A stretch of DNA of 64,000 nucleotides from Capsicum annuum (GCF_002878395.1 NC_061114.1:143627167-143691166); one strand, 5' to 3'; shown: positions 45,495 to 58,120, counted from the stretch's first letter. The notes: generated from the letters alone by a model not told the origin. Made by a program: numbers and translations.

Positions 45495-46479
45495 TAGGCT
45501 CTTTTAGAATTTAGTCTACTTTTAGCCTAAATGACTTTCCCAATGTGAAATAGTATTCCTTGATCCCCTTTTTAGCCTTATAGCCTATTTCTTTGCTTTT
45601 ACCTTTCACCTTCCTATTTGTGTTGCAATGAACCTATTTTGGTCCTAGTCTTCCTTGGACATTGTGCACCTTAAATCAGGCAAATTATCTAATTTTAGGG
45701 TGGCTATCATAGTGGTGCATGACATAGAGTTGGTGTGAAGAAGGCTAAAATAAGAGAAAAGTTAGTAAGAATGGTGTGATAGAAAAAGAAAAGAAAAATG
45801 TATGAAATAAAAGAAGAAGAAGAAAGAATAAAATAAACCACACCCAACCTAAATGTGCATAAAAAAATAAAAGGGAGAAAGGGTGGAATAAAAGGAAATT
45901 GATTAAAGTGTGGACCCCAAAGTTAGTGTAGTGCTAAGGAGGCTTAGTCACTTGATATATCCATATGTACCATACCATCCCCTAATCCTACATTACAAGC
46001 CGAATAAAGTCTTATAGTGATTCTAACTTGATTGTCTGAAAACTAAGGTAAAGAAAATAAGGGCAACCCTATGGTATTTGATGAATATTGGTTAAACTTC
46101 TCTTTTGACTGTGAGTGTTCATTGACCATCCCCACATTGACATGCTTATTTCATATAAGTAAGTGGAACTTTTTTTATTGTGAGGGCACATGGGTTGCAT
46201 TACTTGTTGCTTACTTATTTGGTAGTGTAACTTGTATACATGCATGGTTGTCTGTTGCTAATGTAATTGTCAAATATTGATCACATTATGTCATATTTTT
46301 GTGCGTCATGATTATACACAGTAGGTTTTGCTTATTTATATAGGAGGGAGGTAATGTGTTTGAACTTTAAGTAATGACTAACTGCCTTATATAGCTTAGA
46401 TTCTCCTTATTAAGCGTTGTATTTTTTATTATTTTGTTTTGTTGCTTGAGGACATGGAAACATCATATGTTGAGGATGT
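45495..46479 (+). mobile_element. Internal 3' region of an Athila-like gypsy element
   Basis: Non-coding or env-remnant DNA upstream of an LTR. It includes a purine-rich stretch (45780-45900), the block GGCTTAGTCACTTGATATAT, CCATATGTACCATACCATCC (a relative also occurs at 15812-15850), and GTTGCTTGAGGACATGG just before the LTR. A degenerate polypurine tract, TTGAGGA, precedes the LTR start. No intact ORF. Confidence 0.5.
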
Positions 46480-49400
46480 TGATGCGCTATAAAAATATAG
46501 CACTTTCGACGCTTAAAACGATGAAAATATGCAAGTTTCTTAGGTTGTTTTGTTAGATATGATGTGTTTTGCGTATGTTTTGCAGGAAACTAGTTTTTGG
46601 ATGATAAATTAAAGAAACATATGAAAAGTGAAGTTTTTGGCTACATACTTGTAATGACCTGAGACTACCCCTAGTCGTCACACGGTGCTTAGGGCCACAA
46701 GTGATCCCAATCTTACCCTTCTACTGGCATAACTCATAAGCAACTGAATAAAGTACATAAATCTGAATGGAATAAGTGGAAGATAACTCTTTTCTGAATC
46801 TAATCAATACAAAACTAGATTAAAATTATTACAACTCTACTTTTACAACCAAAACAGGAATCAAATACATTAACTCCACTGACTGTCTATGAAGCCTCTA
46901 CTAGTATTGGCTATAGGTAATCGGTACATGACCCCCATCTATCCCGTATCAATACGACTGAATAAAGAAAATAAAATACTGCTTAAACTATATGACTGAC
47001 TCGAGCCCTTGAATCAAAAGAACTCATCACCTGGTGACTGGAAGCTGCAAACTGTCTGAATATGGTATGCATGCTACAACTCGTACCTATATTATGAGAT
47101 AATGTAGCACATAGACATATATGTGGATCAATACTTTTGGAATGTACTGAGCATGTGGTGGTTAATGTATAAGTAAAACAATATCTCAATGTTCGTATAA
47201 ACTTGTAAAATAATGCATGCTAAGTATAAATGACTCACATTGGTTGGAATAACTGAAAGCTGAAATCATAAATCATGAATGATAAAACATACCGTATAAA
47301 TCTTGTGAGTCATAACACTTAGTTCTAAAAGTTGTACTTGCATTCTATCTTCAAATTATGCTATCTAAATGTAGAATGGACTCACGTTTATGTTTGACAT
47401 CTAAAAGCTAATATATGTAACTGATGCCTCATAAAAGCAATATCTGAATAAAATTTGTGAGCCTTTACACTTAGTTTCTAAAAGTTTTTCTGTTATTCTT
47501 TACTCTTTTTTGTAAACTGTAGGGAAATACTTTTAAAAACTATTCTGTAAAGGTTTTCTATTAGGGAGGTTCTTCTAACTGACATAAATCATGTGAGCTA
47601 TCATAGAGTCCAATGTCTCGTTCCCCTATGGGAAAAACCTCACGTTAGGGAGAGGTGTTATACTCTTGACAAAGAGTATAACCTAAGCTAAGTGATCACA
47701 TCTGTAACTATCATCCGTATAGAAATAGGAATACTGAATATGTACCTACGTTGGCTCGTAGTTCTAGGAAAGTAGGATGCGTTAAACCCACACTTCTCGC
47801 TCGTTGCTAAATACTACTCCCTTTAATCTATATGATCATTCTGTAGGAAAATCCACTTGAAAAAGTCATAATGTTTCATACTGAAAGCTAACTGTGCATC
47901 TATTTATTCAAAACTAAATTTAAGTTGTAAAGTAGATTCCATATCTTATCTAAAGATCAAATCTTTATTCAAAGTTATCAATAAACATATCATGGGATGC
48001 TTAAAAGCATAATTATTCTTGAAATATCAACATGCAACTAGGGACTAATAACCCATACTTCAAATTCATGTCAAAACATCATAATATTCAGGCTTAATGA
48101 TGTAAATATTGGTAATTCAATTCAAAATCTGGAAATTTCTGTAATACGCAATAAAAATACTCAAGAAAACATGCAATTCAACATCAACAATACTTGAAAT
48201 CTCATAATCTTCAATTGGTGATAAATGGATATAAACCCCAAACGAAAATTCATGTAATTTCATATAAAAATCAACTTTAAATCAAATTTTGGGCACAAGG
48301 ATAAAACAATTATCCTTGTTGAAAAACCCCACATACCTTCGAAGGTTTGATTTGATGTAGAGAACTTGACTTGGAAACCTTGGGAATGTTCTTGAAAGCT
48401 TTTCTTGGAATTCTTGAACTTAAGAACTCAAATTCTTATTTATCTTGAAGATGTTGTAATGGAATTTTGAATTTCTTGGATGGAGGAACCTTAATTTCTT
48501 CATTGTCTTGAAGAAATTTTGATGAAGTTCTTGGTGTTCTTGAGGGGGATAGGGTTTTCTTGGAGAGAAAAAGATGAATAAGAATGTGTATAATGCTTTT
48601 GGGGGCTAAAATTAAGTGTTGTGGGTGGATTTAGGTGAGGGGAAGTGACCAAAGTGCCCCTAGACCCTTTAGAAACTAAATTATCGCGTGAAATAGGTCT
48701 GTAATGCGCTGGTCAACACGTTACGTCACAATCGCATTGGCTTACTGCATCACACGAAAAATGCCATAACTTTTCTCTCGGGTATCAGATTTAGGCAAAT
48801 TGGTATCATTGGAAAGATAATTCAATTATCTACAATTTGGTGGGTCTTGAGCTGCAAAATTTTACGTATATAAAAAGTTATACATATTTAAAGTAGACCC
48901 TTGTAGAATCGAATACCAAACTTTGGACGAATCAAAGGCTGTTAGCTCAACTTTGTTCTAAGTGATTCTTATGAAAATTTTTTACCTCTCAAGCACATCA
49001 AAAAATGAGGATAAAGATCATGAAACTTATATTCACATGGAAACCATTTGAATTAGAGTTTACACGTATAGGAACGATGGTTAGAATTCTAGCGCAAAAA
49101 TGCGGAGTGTTACAATACTGAGGCTATTTTTGGCATATGAGCCACTTACCAGGCATATGTGACCGAACATAGTGTAGAGATCAAAATTGCAGAGCTTCAG
49201 AAGCAGAAAAAAAGTCCCTTCAATAACCTATGTCCACATACGGTCCGTATGTGACCCAGGATAGTACAGAGTTTGAAATTCAAAAGAGTTGCAGGATCTA
49301 TACTTGAGTTCTGGAACTTACCCATGTCCACATATGATCCATATGTGGCCTAAGTAAGTGGTCACCGACCTTATTTTTCCTTTATTGTTTAGGATTTGAT

Positions 49401-50335
49401 CTTTAGGTTTCCTTGTGTATTATATATATATATATATATATTTTTGACATTTTGTAGTGAGGTCTCTTATCTCTTACAACTTATATTTTGATTCTAAGAT
49501 TTGAATTTGAACTTAGGATTGCTTTTGTATTAATTTTGATTGATAATTTAGTTGCAGACTTTGTGTTTTATTCAATTATCTTGTAATATTACTTCATGTT
49601 ATTCAATATGAATTCCGTTGATCATTTCACAAGTATAAGGGGCTAAAACCCATAGCTAGGATTGTGGGAACCTAGCTAAGTGATGAAGTAGGGGAAGTAT
49701 TCAATCGTTCTGCTAAGTGTAGTTGCATGTATTATGTTTTCCTTCAAGTATATTTATTTTTGAATGGTTGTAAATGTTAAGATCCATCCTGTATTTACTA
49801 TAAACCTGAGAGGGAGGAAGATATTAGGAAAAAAAATCACAATAGTGATTTGGGGTGAACTACTGAAATAAGCTTTCTTGTATTACCTTCTTAAGATGGT
49901 TAACTTACATCTAATCAACTTAAGACCGAGAGAAGATAGTTGAAACTGAGGTCCAAGAAAAGGGTTAGTAAAGTGACAGTCTGAGTGAAATTTAGCGAAG
50001 TATGTTGAGAGTTGGTTGGTGATACCTATTTTACCAGAGTCGACATACATAGTAGTTGAATAGTTGGGTTGAATATGAGAAGCCTACTGAGTTAGAATCC
50101 ATGGGAAATACAATCCTAATATTCGTCCATGACTGATTACAACTAAAGTTGATATTTGTTACTTGTTCAACATTGTCACTTCAAACCCCTCATTTAATTT
50201 TTGTTTATCCTATAGAGTTCAACAAACTAGAGATATACATTTAAGTCTTCCCTGTGGGTTCGAACCCAACCTAGTTGGGTTATTATACTTGACGCGGCCA
50301 CTTTATCTTTAATTAGAGGTGTAGTTTGTGTTGAT
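46480..50335 (+). repeat. Athila-like LTR, split by solo LTR 2
   Basis: It begins TGTTGATGCGCTATAAAAAT at 46480 and continues to 46649, then from 49115 to about 50335, ending TTTGTGTTGATA. The 3' part contains the block CCCTGTGGGTTCGAACCC, then TTGGGTTATTATACTTGACG, the usual end zone of Athila/Tat LTRs. The reconstructed length is about 1.39 kb. A (TA)n run lies at about 49421-49441. Confidence 0.65.
46650..49114 (+). mobile_element. Solo LTR 2, chromovirus-type gypsy, 2.47 kb
   Basis: It begins TGTAATGACCTGAGACTACC and ends GGAGTGTTACA, flanked by perfect ATACT duplications (46645-46649 and 49115-49119). It shares CACACGGTGCTTAGGGCCAC, TACTGGCATAACTCATAAGC and GAGCCCTTGAATCAAAAGAA with solo LTR 1, so it is a related but clearly distinct family member. 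No internal element DNA is left. It inserted into the Athila-like LTR. Confidence 0.85.
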
Positions 50336-50659
50336 AAGGTATGTAACCCCATAAAATGAGAACTACTTTGCCACTCAAGAGATTTCAACAATGGGGAAGT
50401 CTAGAGGAACTATGGCAATCAATCAACCACTCATGAAAGTTCTCATGGGTTCCATATCTCAATAGGCACATAACCCTGTTAAAACACTCATCTTTGTTGG
50501 AGATCTTCTATTATAGGAAAATATGCCCATATGGTCCATAAGTGTATTATGAATCCCCAAGAAAGACTTTCTATCATAGGGAAAGATGCCAACATTCTCA
50601 TTCAATCTTTCTTTATCATCTGCACCAAACATTCAGTTAGATATATAGAAATCACCATA

Positions 50660-51600
50660 TCACATTAGGTTAGCATGGTCAAATGAAAGAATTAGCCAAG
50701 AACATGGGTTATGGCTATACTCACTTTCCCCAAAGGTGTCATTTTCACCATTAATTTTACCTTCTACATAACCATTGACAAGTACATAAGCAAAGAGAGG
50801 GTAGAGAAACGTATCATACAAATTATCTCTAACGATAATTTTCTTATGCATATACTTATTAATAGATTCAAGATCATCCCCACGAGTATTCTCATAAATA
50901 GAGGCATACAAAGAAGTACGGGCAATTTCCAAACAAGTAAAACCTTTTATTTGAAGAGTTGAATGCTTAATCAGACACAAACTACTATTAACCATTGACA
51001 AGTACATAAGCAAATAGAGGGTAGAGAAACGTATCATACAAATTATCTCCAACGACAATTTTCTCATGCATATACTTATTAATAGATTCAAGATCATCAC
51101 CATGAGTATTCTCATAAATAGAGGCATACAAAGAAGAACGGGGAATTTCCAAACAAGTAACACCTTTTATTTGAAAGGGTGAATGCTCAAGCAGACACAA
51201 ACTAATGTTAACATCAATGGAGTAATTACTCAAATCATTATAAGAATCAAGAAATTCATCCTCATAATTATCAAACAAGGGTAGGGTGTCTTATAAAGGA
51301 TCATAACCACAATCATTTTCATAGGAACAATCACTGATCAGATTTCTTAAAACATTCAAGTAAATCAAAGTTATCATCTCTCAATTGATCATTTATTTCC
51401 AAAATTCCACATTTCATTCCCTTAAGAGTACTCCCATCTTCAAAGAAGAGATTTCCATCCTTAGGCAAAATATTGTCACACCATAGTGGTTTTTCATATG
51501 GTATATAGTCCTCAAGATGAGCTACATCATAAATTCTATCCACACAACTAGGTAATCCACTAGGAGTGATTTCATCATATTCAAACAAGATATTTTATTA
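50660..51600 (-). pseudogene. Second copy of the PLWCDNI-type unknown ORF, duplicated internally
   Basis: Minus frames encode YEKPLWCDNILPKDGNLFFE then DGSTLKGMKC (about 51510-51410), parallel to the ORF at 31.0-31.7 kb. Downstream is a block SLCLLEHSPFQIKGVTCLEI, PRSSLYASIYENT, DLESINKYMHEK and LYDTFLYPLFAYVLVNG. This block is present twice because of a 220-bp tandem duplication; since 220 is not a multiple of 3, the second copy is out of frame with the first. No known domain is recognised. Confidence 0.55.
50771..51210. repeat. 220-bp tandem duplication
   Basis: Copies at 50771-50990 and 50991-51210 both start ACCATTGACAAGTACATAAG. They share GGGTAGAGAAACGTATCATA and ATAGAGGCATACAAAGAAG, with about a dozen substitutions between them by eye. 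It lies inside the unknown ORF. Confidence 0.9.
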
Positions 51601-51779
51601 AAGAGAGAAGGATCTATCCATGAAAAAGATTTAGAACTTGCAAGTTAACTCTAAAAGACTACTATCAAGTGTCAAGGATTTTTTAAACACATGATTATCC
51701 CTATGAGCCAAATAAGAAATAAGAGCCTCACTTTTGGGTTCTTTTTATCCTTTCCCTTTCAAGGGTCATGGATAAGTGC

Positions 51780-53046
51780 TACTCTTTTTTTGATAAAATA
51801 TATGCTCAAATCCATGTCTTGAGCACGGGTAGCTAACCCTTCAAGGAATTTTGGCTTAATTTCTATCAAGATTTAGAAAATATCCTAGTGTATTCTTTGG
51901 ATGCACATCTACATTATAGAAGTTTCACTAAGCCTATCTTTATAGTTTAGTATCGCATTTCTCCATTAATTGATGAAGTCAATGACTGGCTCATCCTTTC
52001 ATTGATGAGTATTTGTGATCTCTACAATTATCATTGTACGCCTCATGCTATAAAAGCGACTCAGAAACTCATGATCTAGTTTCTCTAAGAAATCAATGGA
52101 ATTAGGCTTAGGGTTTGTGTACCAATTGAAGAAACAGATAAATTATTTGACAAAATAGTCACCCTAAGTTCTAACATTATTACATGTCTCAACAAAGTGT
52201 GCAACATGTTTTGTTAGATTTCTTTTGCCCTCAAATTTTTGAAATCTTAGGGGTTGATAGCCCACAAGTAAGCTATCAATATTTGGAGTGTAGGGTGTGG
52301 CGTATGTCAGGAAAGACTTGGTGGCAACATCGTACTTGTCTTTGAGGGTCCCTTCAATGAAATTTTCAATTTATCTTTCAAAAGATATTTGTAACTCCTT
52401 AATAGGTGGTGATTATTTTATAGGATGTTCTATCTCGTGAAATTCTGGAGCTTTTCCAAGTGCATGGCTAAAATCTCCATCTATTAAGTTGTCCATCCTA
52501 TTCAGTAACTTATTAATTAAAATATATTAATTTTGCATATATTTAGTCAGACTATCAATTTTCTTTGCCAGATTTGTAAGCTGCTCCTTTATAGATAGGG
52601 CATCAATTACCATTGTTTTCATGATTATTGGAGACATAAAGGAGTAACATGCATTATTGCATAAGTTGATATTTGAAGTGCTCAGCTTAAGTGGTGTACG
52701 TGGCTATGATAAATTGGTAGAACGAACATTTTTCTTTATGATAGATTTTTCTCTAACCACAAAGATCAAGTACAGATAAAGTCCTCTTAATTGTCTCTGC
52801 CACATTGCTTTCTTCTTCTATAGCACTTGCATGGGACCTCGCTCCTTTTAGGATTGAAGATGAAAAGGTTAGAGTTGGTCTAGACAAAAATTAATGCATT
52901 TGTTGCCCTAACATATTGGCTTTTCTCCTAGTGACAAATCCAAACCTTTTAAAAGTAACATTAAGGATGATTTTTACTTCAGCATAGAGTTTGGTATCAG
53001 AAGCCTTGGAGGCAGTTGATTGAGAGTTGAACTTCTTAGAAGTCAT
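51780..53046 (-). pseudogene. gag remnant of a gypsy element, minus strand
   Basis: A start ATG at 53046 gives MTSKKFNSQSTASKASDTKL. Further pieces are LMDNLIDGDFSHALGKAPEF (near 52490), FLSRFYSMRRTMIIVEITNT, HQ, a stop, then KDEPVIDFIN (near 52050-51970), and SYPCSRHGFEH (near 51810). Together they match the gag of Solanaceae Athila/Tat-type gypsy elements, where a FLNRFYSTRRTVSM-type motif precedes DEPVIDYINRWR. Stops and frame changes throughout. Confidence 0.7.
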
Positions 53047-54130
53047 TTCAATGTTCTTGGACTTTGATCTTGAAAAAATTGAGATGAGAGGTAGAGATTA
53101 TCCCACTGAGTATGTCAATTTCGTTTGCAACAAAATTTAGTTTATGCAAAATAAACTTCAGCCACAAACAAAAATATGCCATAATAAGAACTTTTATTGA
53201 TAAGCAGGTGGGAATAAATTTGTTCCTCCCTTAATTATTCTCTCTTGATTTTCTCTATCTTTCAAGGATCGTTCATAGCGTATTTCTCAAATGTAGGAGG
53301 ATTTAAATTTGACATAGATTTTCTCTGTAATTTGAGTCATTTGTAGCGTATTTCTCAAATGTAGAAAGATTTGAATTTAATCTCCATGGAAGGAGTATTT
53401 TCATTTTTTAGATCTCATATTTGATTATCAATAAAAGAGAACTTTGATATCTTTTTGTGAATATTCCATGAGTTTATAAAATTTGGAGATGATTGATCTC
53501 TTTATTAATATCTCATGTATTTATAGGATATTTGAGATCTCTCTTTTAGAGAATAATTGTCCCTTTATATAGGCCAATTTTTGTAGACACTAAAATTTGA
53601 GTCAGAAAAATAATTATCGACGCAAAAAAATATTTCAATAATCATTTTATTGATTTTCATATGTGAGTGTTAAAATCTCTATGAATCATCTAATTTGCTT
53701 TTTAAAATATAAATTCAGGGGCTTAGATCTTTATATTAAATTTGAACTTGATCTGTGAATCTGATGAATTTGAGCTTGACTTATGAATTTGGATTCAAGA
53801 GCCTTTGATCTTGATCGTGAATCTTCGTCTTGATCTTGAGTCGTATATGAATTTGAATGTTTGATTTGTAGTTTGTAGAGAGATCTGTTTTATTTGATCC
53901 ATGGGCTCTCTTTTATTTTTTGTTATAATTATTGTTCCCTTCTTTGATTTATGAAACCCGTATAGTTGTGGAACAAAAAAGTCATGGTAAGCACAAACTC
54001 TTTTCAACCAATCAGATTTGTGTAACATGGCGACATTTGAGTGGTCACAACATATCACTGGTATATGTGGTGCATTTCTATTGGGCTTTGATTTCACTTA
54101 TAATGTTGCATCATTTTTGATACGTAGAAT

Positions 54131-55229
54131 GATCCCATTGGACCTCGACTTACCTTGACATGCTATGTCATTCAACACGGGGCACAAATTGGGTCTCTAG
54201 AATAAGATGTCATCTTGGTTTTGCAAATATGGACTCATTATTGTAGATTAAATCAATAGACTAATTCAATAAAAATTGAGCTTTAATTAAATTCATATTT
54301 ATTTAAACATAAATAATTAATTTAATTGCATTAATCCGCAATATTTATTTAAACTAATATAATTAAAACTTATATGATGAAGGAGCGAATTTAATTAGAT
54401 TACTTAAAATTAATATTAGAATTAAGAAATACAAATGTCAGGAATAAATTATAAAGAAATAAATGAAGAAAAAGTTGAATTCACTCCTTTGACCCATTTG
54501 CTGCCTGTTCTAATTTAATGGGTTCTTGTCCATTACATGGGATGACCCCACAGTAGGTGGTTTTACTTTTTTGTCCTTTATAAGAAAAGTACTCAAAGAC
54601 TAGTTTTCCTCCTTCTTTATGTATATAACAAGTATTTTTTTACCCCTCTACATCTCAAATAGTTTTATATTTCTCATGTTCATTTGTCTTTGAAATTTTA
54701 TGTTATAACAGGATATAGCACAAGATAAAGGTATGTAGTCAGCACTATATGATGTACTGAGTATGTGAGACATAAAAATCATGTATAAAATATAAATATC
54801 ATGTAGTATAACTGAAATCATAGTGTAATATGTACGTAAGGTAAAAAAAAATAGAAATGGATGTACAATGACCCATAAAATTCATAATACACGCTAGAAA
54901 ATAGATGTAGTGAATCATAAACTAGTCATGTCTGAGCTAAAATCATTATTAAACTTAAATTATTTTCTGGGGAGTTTCTTTTGACTGGCATAAAACATGT
55001 GACCCAACGTGGAGTCCAACTTTTGGCCCACATCCGGATGATTATTCTATACCTTTCCATTAGTATAGAACTTAAACAGGAAATAACATGTCATAGACCT
55101 AAATATAGGTGAATTTAGATATTTGATCCCAATAAGAAATGTCTTTGAAGAATGATCGTCCTTACTTTTTAATATAGTACAAGTACCATTTTGACCCTCT
55201 ACACCTCAAATATATTTTTAAACTTTTCA
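54131..55229. other. Intergenic DNA with a degenerate LTR fragment
   Basis: At about 54715-55130 the order of phrases (GATGTACTGAGTATGTGAG, CTGGCATAAAACATGTGACC, CAACGTGGAGTCCAAC) parallels 47130-47620 of solo LTR 2, so this is an old, 5'- and 3'-truncated relative. The remainder shows nothing recognisable. Confidence 0.45.
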
Positions 55230-55565
55230 TATTCATTTATCTCTTAAATTTTATTTTTTATTATTTTCACTTTTTTATTTTTTTCCTTACTTTTATTATT
55301 CTACTTTTTTTTTTCACTTTTTTATTTTTTCCTTTAAATTTATTATTCTATCTTTTATTATTTTCACTTTTTATTTTTTTCTTTAATTTTATTTTCATGT
55401 TTTAATTTATTTTTCTCAACCTTTACTTTTTTCTTTTTTTTTCTCAACCATTATCTATTTCTTTATTTTTTTTCTTTTTTTTTTAAATTTATTTTTCTTT
55501 AACCTTTATTTTTTGTTTTTATTAATTATCTTTATTTTCAGATTTTTATGAAATACTCTTTCTCG
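55230..55565. repeat. Low-complexity pyrimidine tract
   Basis: Over 300 bases of T runs broken by TTATT, TCACTT and CCTTT. It resembles the left arm of the foldback element at 16.06-16.74 kb in composition. It lies directly upstream of the gene that starts at 55668 and could belong to its promoter. Confidence 0.6.
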
Positions 55566-55929
55566 TTGTTCATCTTTTTTTTCTCATTTTCTCAAATACT
55601 CTTTCTCTTGCTCCTCTTTCTCTTCATCGCACTTCTCTCAAATCTTTAAACTCGATAAATAGAAAAAATGGGTGTTGCTTCTGATGAAGAAATAGAGCGT
55701 CTCTCAGTGGATATTGCTTCCAATTCTTCAGGACTTTTTCCTTCAAATCTAATTGACATCATTGTTGATGTAAGTTTCCACTAAATTCACTTTACTATTT
55801 ACAGGTATTTTACATCAATGTTTGTTTGTTTACTAAAAAAAATGACAACTTCACTTTTTATCTATTTTACCAATGAAGAATTCTCTATCAGTCTATCTTC
55901 CTTTATATATGTTTATTATAAGCTAATTC

Positions 55930-56175
55930 TTGCCTCTAGAGCAGGAATTATAGTGGGCCTATCAAATCATTACAGAACAAAGTAGTGTCTAGTCTTATCT
56001 ATTTGGGCTAGTTATTTCTTTGTGGGATAAGTCTTGCCTCTAGGACAAGAGTTATTGAGCATCTGTTTAATTAATAGACAATATGGCAGGACCATTCTTT
56101 TCCATAAGGTATTACTTTTTTCTATATGGGCTCAGTCTTTGCGCCTATGTCAAGATTTATAGATCATCTACTAAC
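55930..56175 (+). repeat. Copies of the TTGCC..GGCAAG repeat in intron 1 (first site)
   Basis: Two diverged units with CTTGCCTCTAGAGCAGGAAT and GTCTTGCCTCTAGGACAAGA, spaced about 108 bp, each followed by a sequence like TATAGATCATCTGCCAAATC. Same family as the array at 59.0-60.3 kb. Confidence 0.65.
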
Positions 56176-56518
56176 TTAGTAATATTATCTACAAGTGATG
56201 AATATTGAAGACATATATGCCAATAATTAGTTTTTTCGGTTAAGTTTGTTTAACACTTTAATGAAACTACTTTGTTCAATTTTTTTAAACTGAAATGACT
56301 TGAGAATTAGCTTACAATCAGGTACGATTAGGACTATTTTTCAGATTAGCTTCAAAGTGTCTGTGTTAGGCTAGTGACAACTTGTTTACCTATTTTGTGC
56401 ATGTTTTTATGTATGTCCCAAATACTATGCTTGAAAAGATGTTAGCGTGTTACTTTAGTTATTTTGTTCTTTTTAATTTTGGTCAGAAATCATCTCTATA
56501 AGATTTTTGCTTGGCTAT

Positions 56519-56776
56519 TTGTGTTTTTTGGTCTTTTCCTCCAGCCAATGTTCTTATAAGACTCCAGCTTCATGTTCTTTACATTAACAATGAGATAAGT
56601 AGTTGGACTGGTTCCAGTTATTACTTAATTTACATATAATAAGAACTTAATATTAGGTTGATGATTTGCCACTTTGTGATTATTTCTTCACTTTTAGGAG
56701 AGAGCTGGCTTTGTGCATAGCTTTTCCAGCTTACCCTCAATGGCTCAACTTTGTCTCCAACGCTTGCTAAAGTTGT
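56519..56776 (+). repeat. Intron segment duplicated at 57605-57870
   Basis: About 260 bp repeated once, 1.09 kb downstream. Shared words include CTTTACATT, GTTGGACTGGTTCCAGTTAT against GTTGGATTGGTTCCATTTAT, GGAGAGAGCTGGCTTTGTGC, CAGCTTACCC and CTCCAACGCTT. Both copies start with TTTGTG and end near CTAAAGT. The intervening DNA contains a SINE. Confidence 0.75.
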
Positions 56777-57003
56777 TGGACCCTGGTAATAGGTTAAACT
56801 CGCACACACCTTGACTAATATTCCATATCTGTAGGGTACCTACCAACAACAAGTACCGGGTAACTCTATCCACCAAGGCTAGAATAGATAGAAAAAAATT
56901 ACCTAGTATTTTTGTCTTTGCTAGATTTTGAACATGAGAACTTCGAGTTCTCAAACACTTCATTGACCAATTGACCAAAGTCCCACACCCTTACTCTTGG
57001 GTG
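56773..57003 (-). mobile_element. tRNA-derived SINE (SolS-like), minus strand, in intron 1
   Basis: On the minus strand it reads GGTGTGGGACTTTGGTCAAT (A-box region), GAGAACTCGAAGTTCTCATG, TTCAAAATC (B-box-like), ACTAGGTAATTTTTTTCTAT, AGCCTTGGTGGATAGAGTTA, CCCGGTACTTG and GTGTGTGCGAG, ending ACCAGGGTCC. This order is that of Solanaceae SolS SINEs as I know them. It sits at the end of the first copy of the duplicated intron segment. The target duplication is not clear. Confidence 0.75.
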
Positions 57004-57604
57004 CAACAAGAAAATTCTTGCTCTTGTAATTATTATTCTTTTGATATTTGTGTTTGAATAACTCAAAAATGCCGCAGGTTGATAATCCATGTAATATAAT
57101 AACTCTTAAAGGAGTGTGTTTAGTTTGGTTTATCGACTTGAATCTGGAGTATGTCTAGAACATTTAGTTGTTCACCCTGTTATCGTTAAAATTTTTTCAT
57201 AAAGAAATTTTGTGGTTTTATTAAGTGTATTAAATATGTTTTTCTATTTTGGTTTAATTTATGTTTAGCGGTTGATTAGTTGAACTATGTTGAATTGCTT
57301 CTATGAATGATACTATGTTAAAGTTCCATTTACATTGCGTAAGCATGAAGAACTAGAAAAGTGAATAAAGAAGTTAGGACCTCCTTTTAGTAGAAGAAGT
57401 TGATTTTGTTCATTTGTGTGTGAAGAAAAGCGAATAAAGAAAGGAATACCATGAATTGTTGCTTGTACTTATCTATAAATTTATAGTACCTATAATGAGA
57501 AATAAAAAGTGGAATAACTGGAAGCTTATTGAGTTAAGGTCTTCATTTTCAAAATAAGTGAGAAGATCATATAATTGGCAAACTATTTGTATTTAATGTA
57601 TATA

Positions 57605-57870
57605 TTTGTGATTTTTGGTCCTTTTCTTCGCCATTGTGCTTATAAGTCTCCATCTTCATATTCTTTACATTGTCAATGTGCTAACTAGTTGGATTGGTTC
57701 CATTTATTACTTAATTTGCATACATATAATAAGCACTTAATAGTCGACTGTTGATTTACCACTTTATGGTTATTGCTTAGCTTTTAGGAGAGAGCTGGCT
57801 TTGTGCACATATTCTCCAGCTTACCCTTAATGGTTCAACTTGTTCTCCAACGCTTTCTAAAGTAGGCAGG
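57605..57870 (+). repeat. Second copy of the duplicated intron segment
   Basis: Partner of 56519-56776. It lacks the SINE and continues directly into the next block of the roughly 108-bp repeat family. Confidence 0.75.
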
Positions 57871-57874
57871 AAAG

Positions 57875-58120
57875 TTGGGCACTTAATAATGGCTCATAGA
57901 CTTATTTCTAGCCTTATCTCTAGGTCAAGAGTTATAGATTATCTGCCAAATCAGTTGTGTCAACTCTGGCCCATGGGTCACAACTTGTTCCTTTGTGATC
58001 TAAAAGTCTTGCCTCTTGGGCAAGAGTTATAGATCATTTACTAATCAATAAAGACTATGCTAAAGTCAAATCTTGCCCATAGGGCATAACTTTTATCTGG
58101 GTGGACTTTTTGTCACTCTG
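57875..58120 (+). repeat. Copies of the TTGCC..GGCAAG repeat in intron 1 (second site)
   Basis: Two units with CTTGCCTCTTGGGCAAGAG and TCTAGGTCAAGAGTTATAG, ending with GGGCATAACTTTTATCTGGG, TGGACTTT. The same final phrase ends the array at 60.25 kb, so the two arrays share one boundary. Confidence 0.7.

Larger units (their letters stand above)
50336..54130 (-). mobile_element. Decayed gypsy element, minus strand (leader, gag, unknown ORF)
   Basis: Minus-strand order: LTR or leader DNA (54130-53050), gag (53046-51780), then ORFs of unknown function (51600-50660). Two direct copies of GCGTATTTCTCAAATGTAG lie in the leader near 53278 and 53347. RT and integrase were not seen. The downstream limit is set by the + strand Athila-like LTR end at 50335. 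Confidence 0.55.

Noticed and set aside
49421..49441. (TA)n run as a possible regulatory or origin element
   Set aside because: A simple microsatellite inside an LTR; nothing else supports a function.
50240..50275. A tRNA-like GTGGGTTCGAACCCAAC string
   Set aside because: It resembles a tRNA T-arm, but no acceptor, D or anticodon arm can be built around it. The same block is a standard landmark near the end of Athila/Tat LTRs.
53795..54097. 100-codon minus-strand open frame
   Set aside because: It lies in the leader/LTR zone of the antisense gypsy element, has no recognisable domain, and its composition is like the surrounding non-coding DNA.
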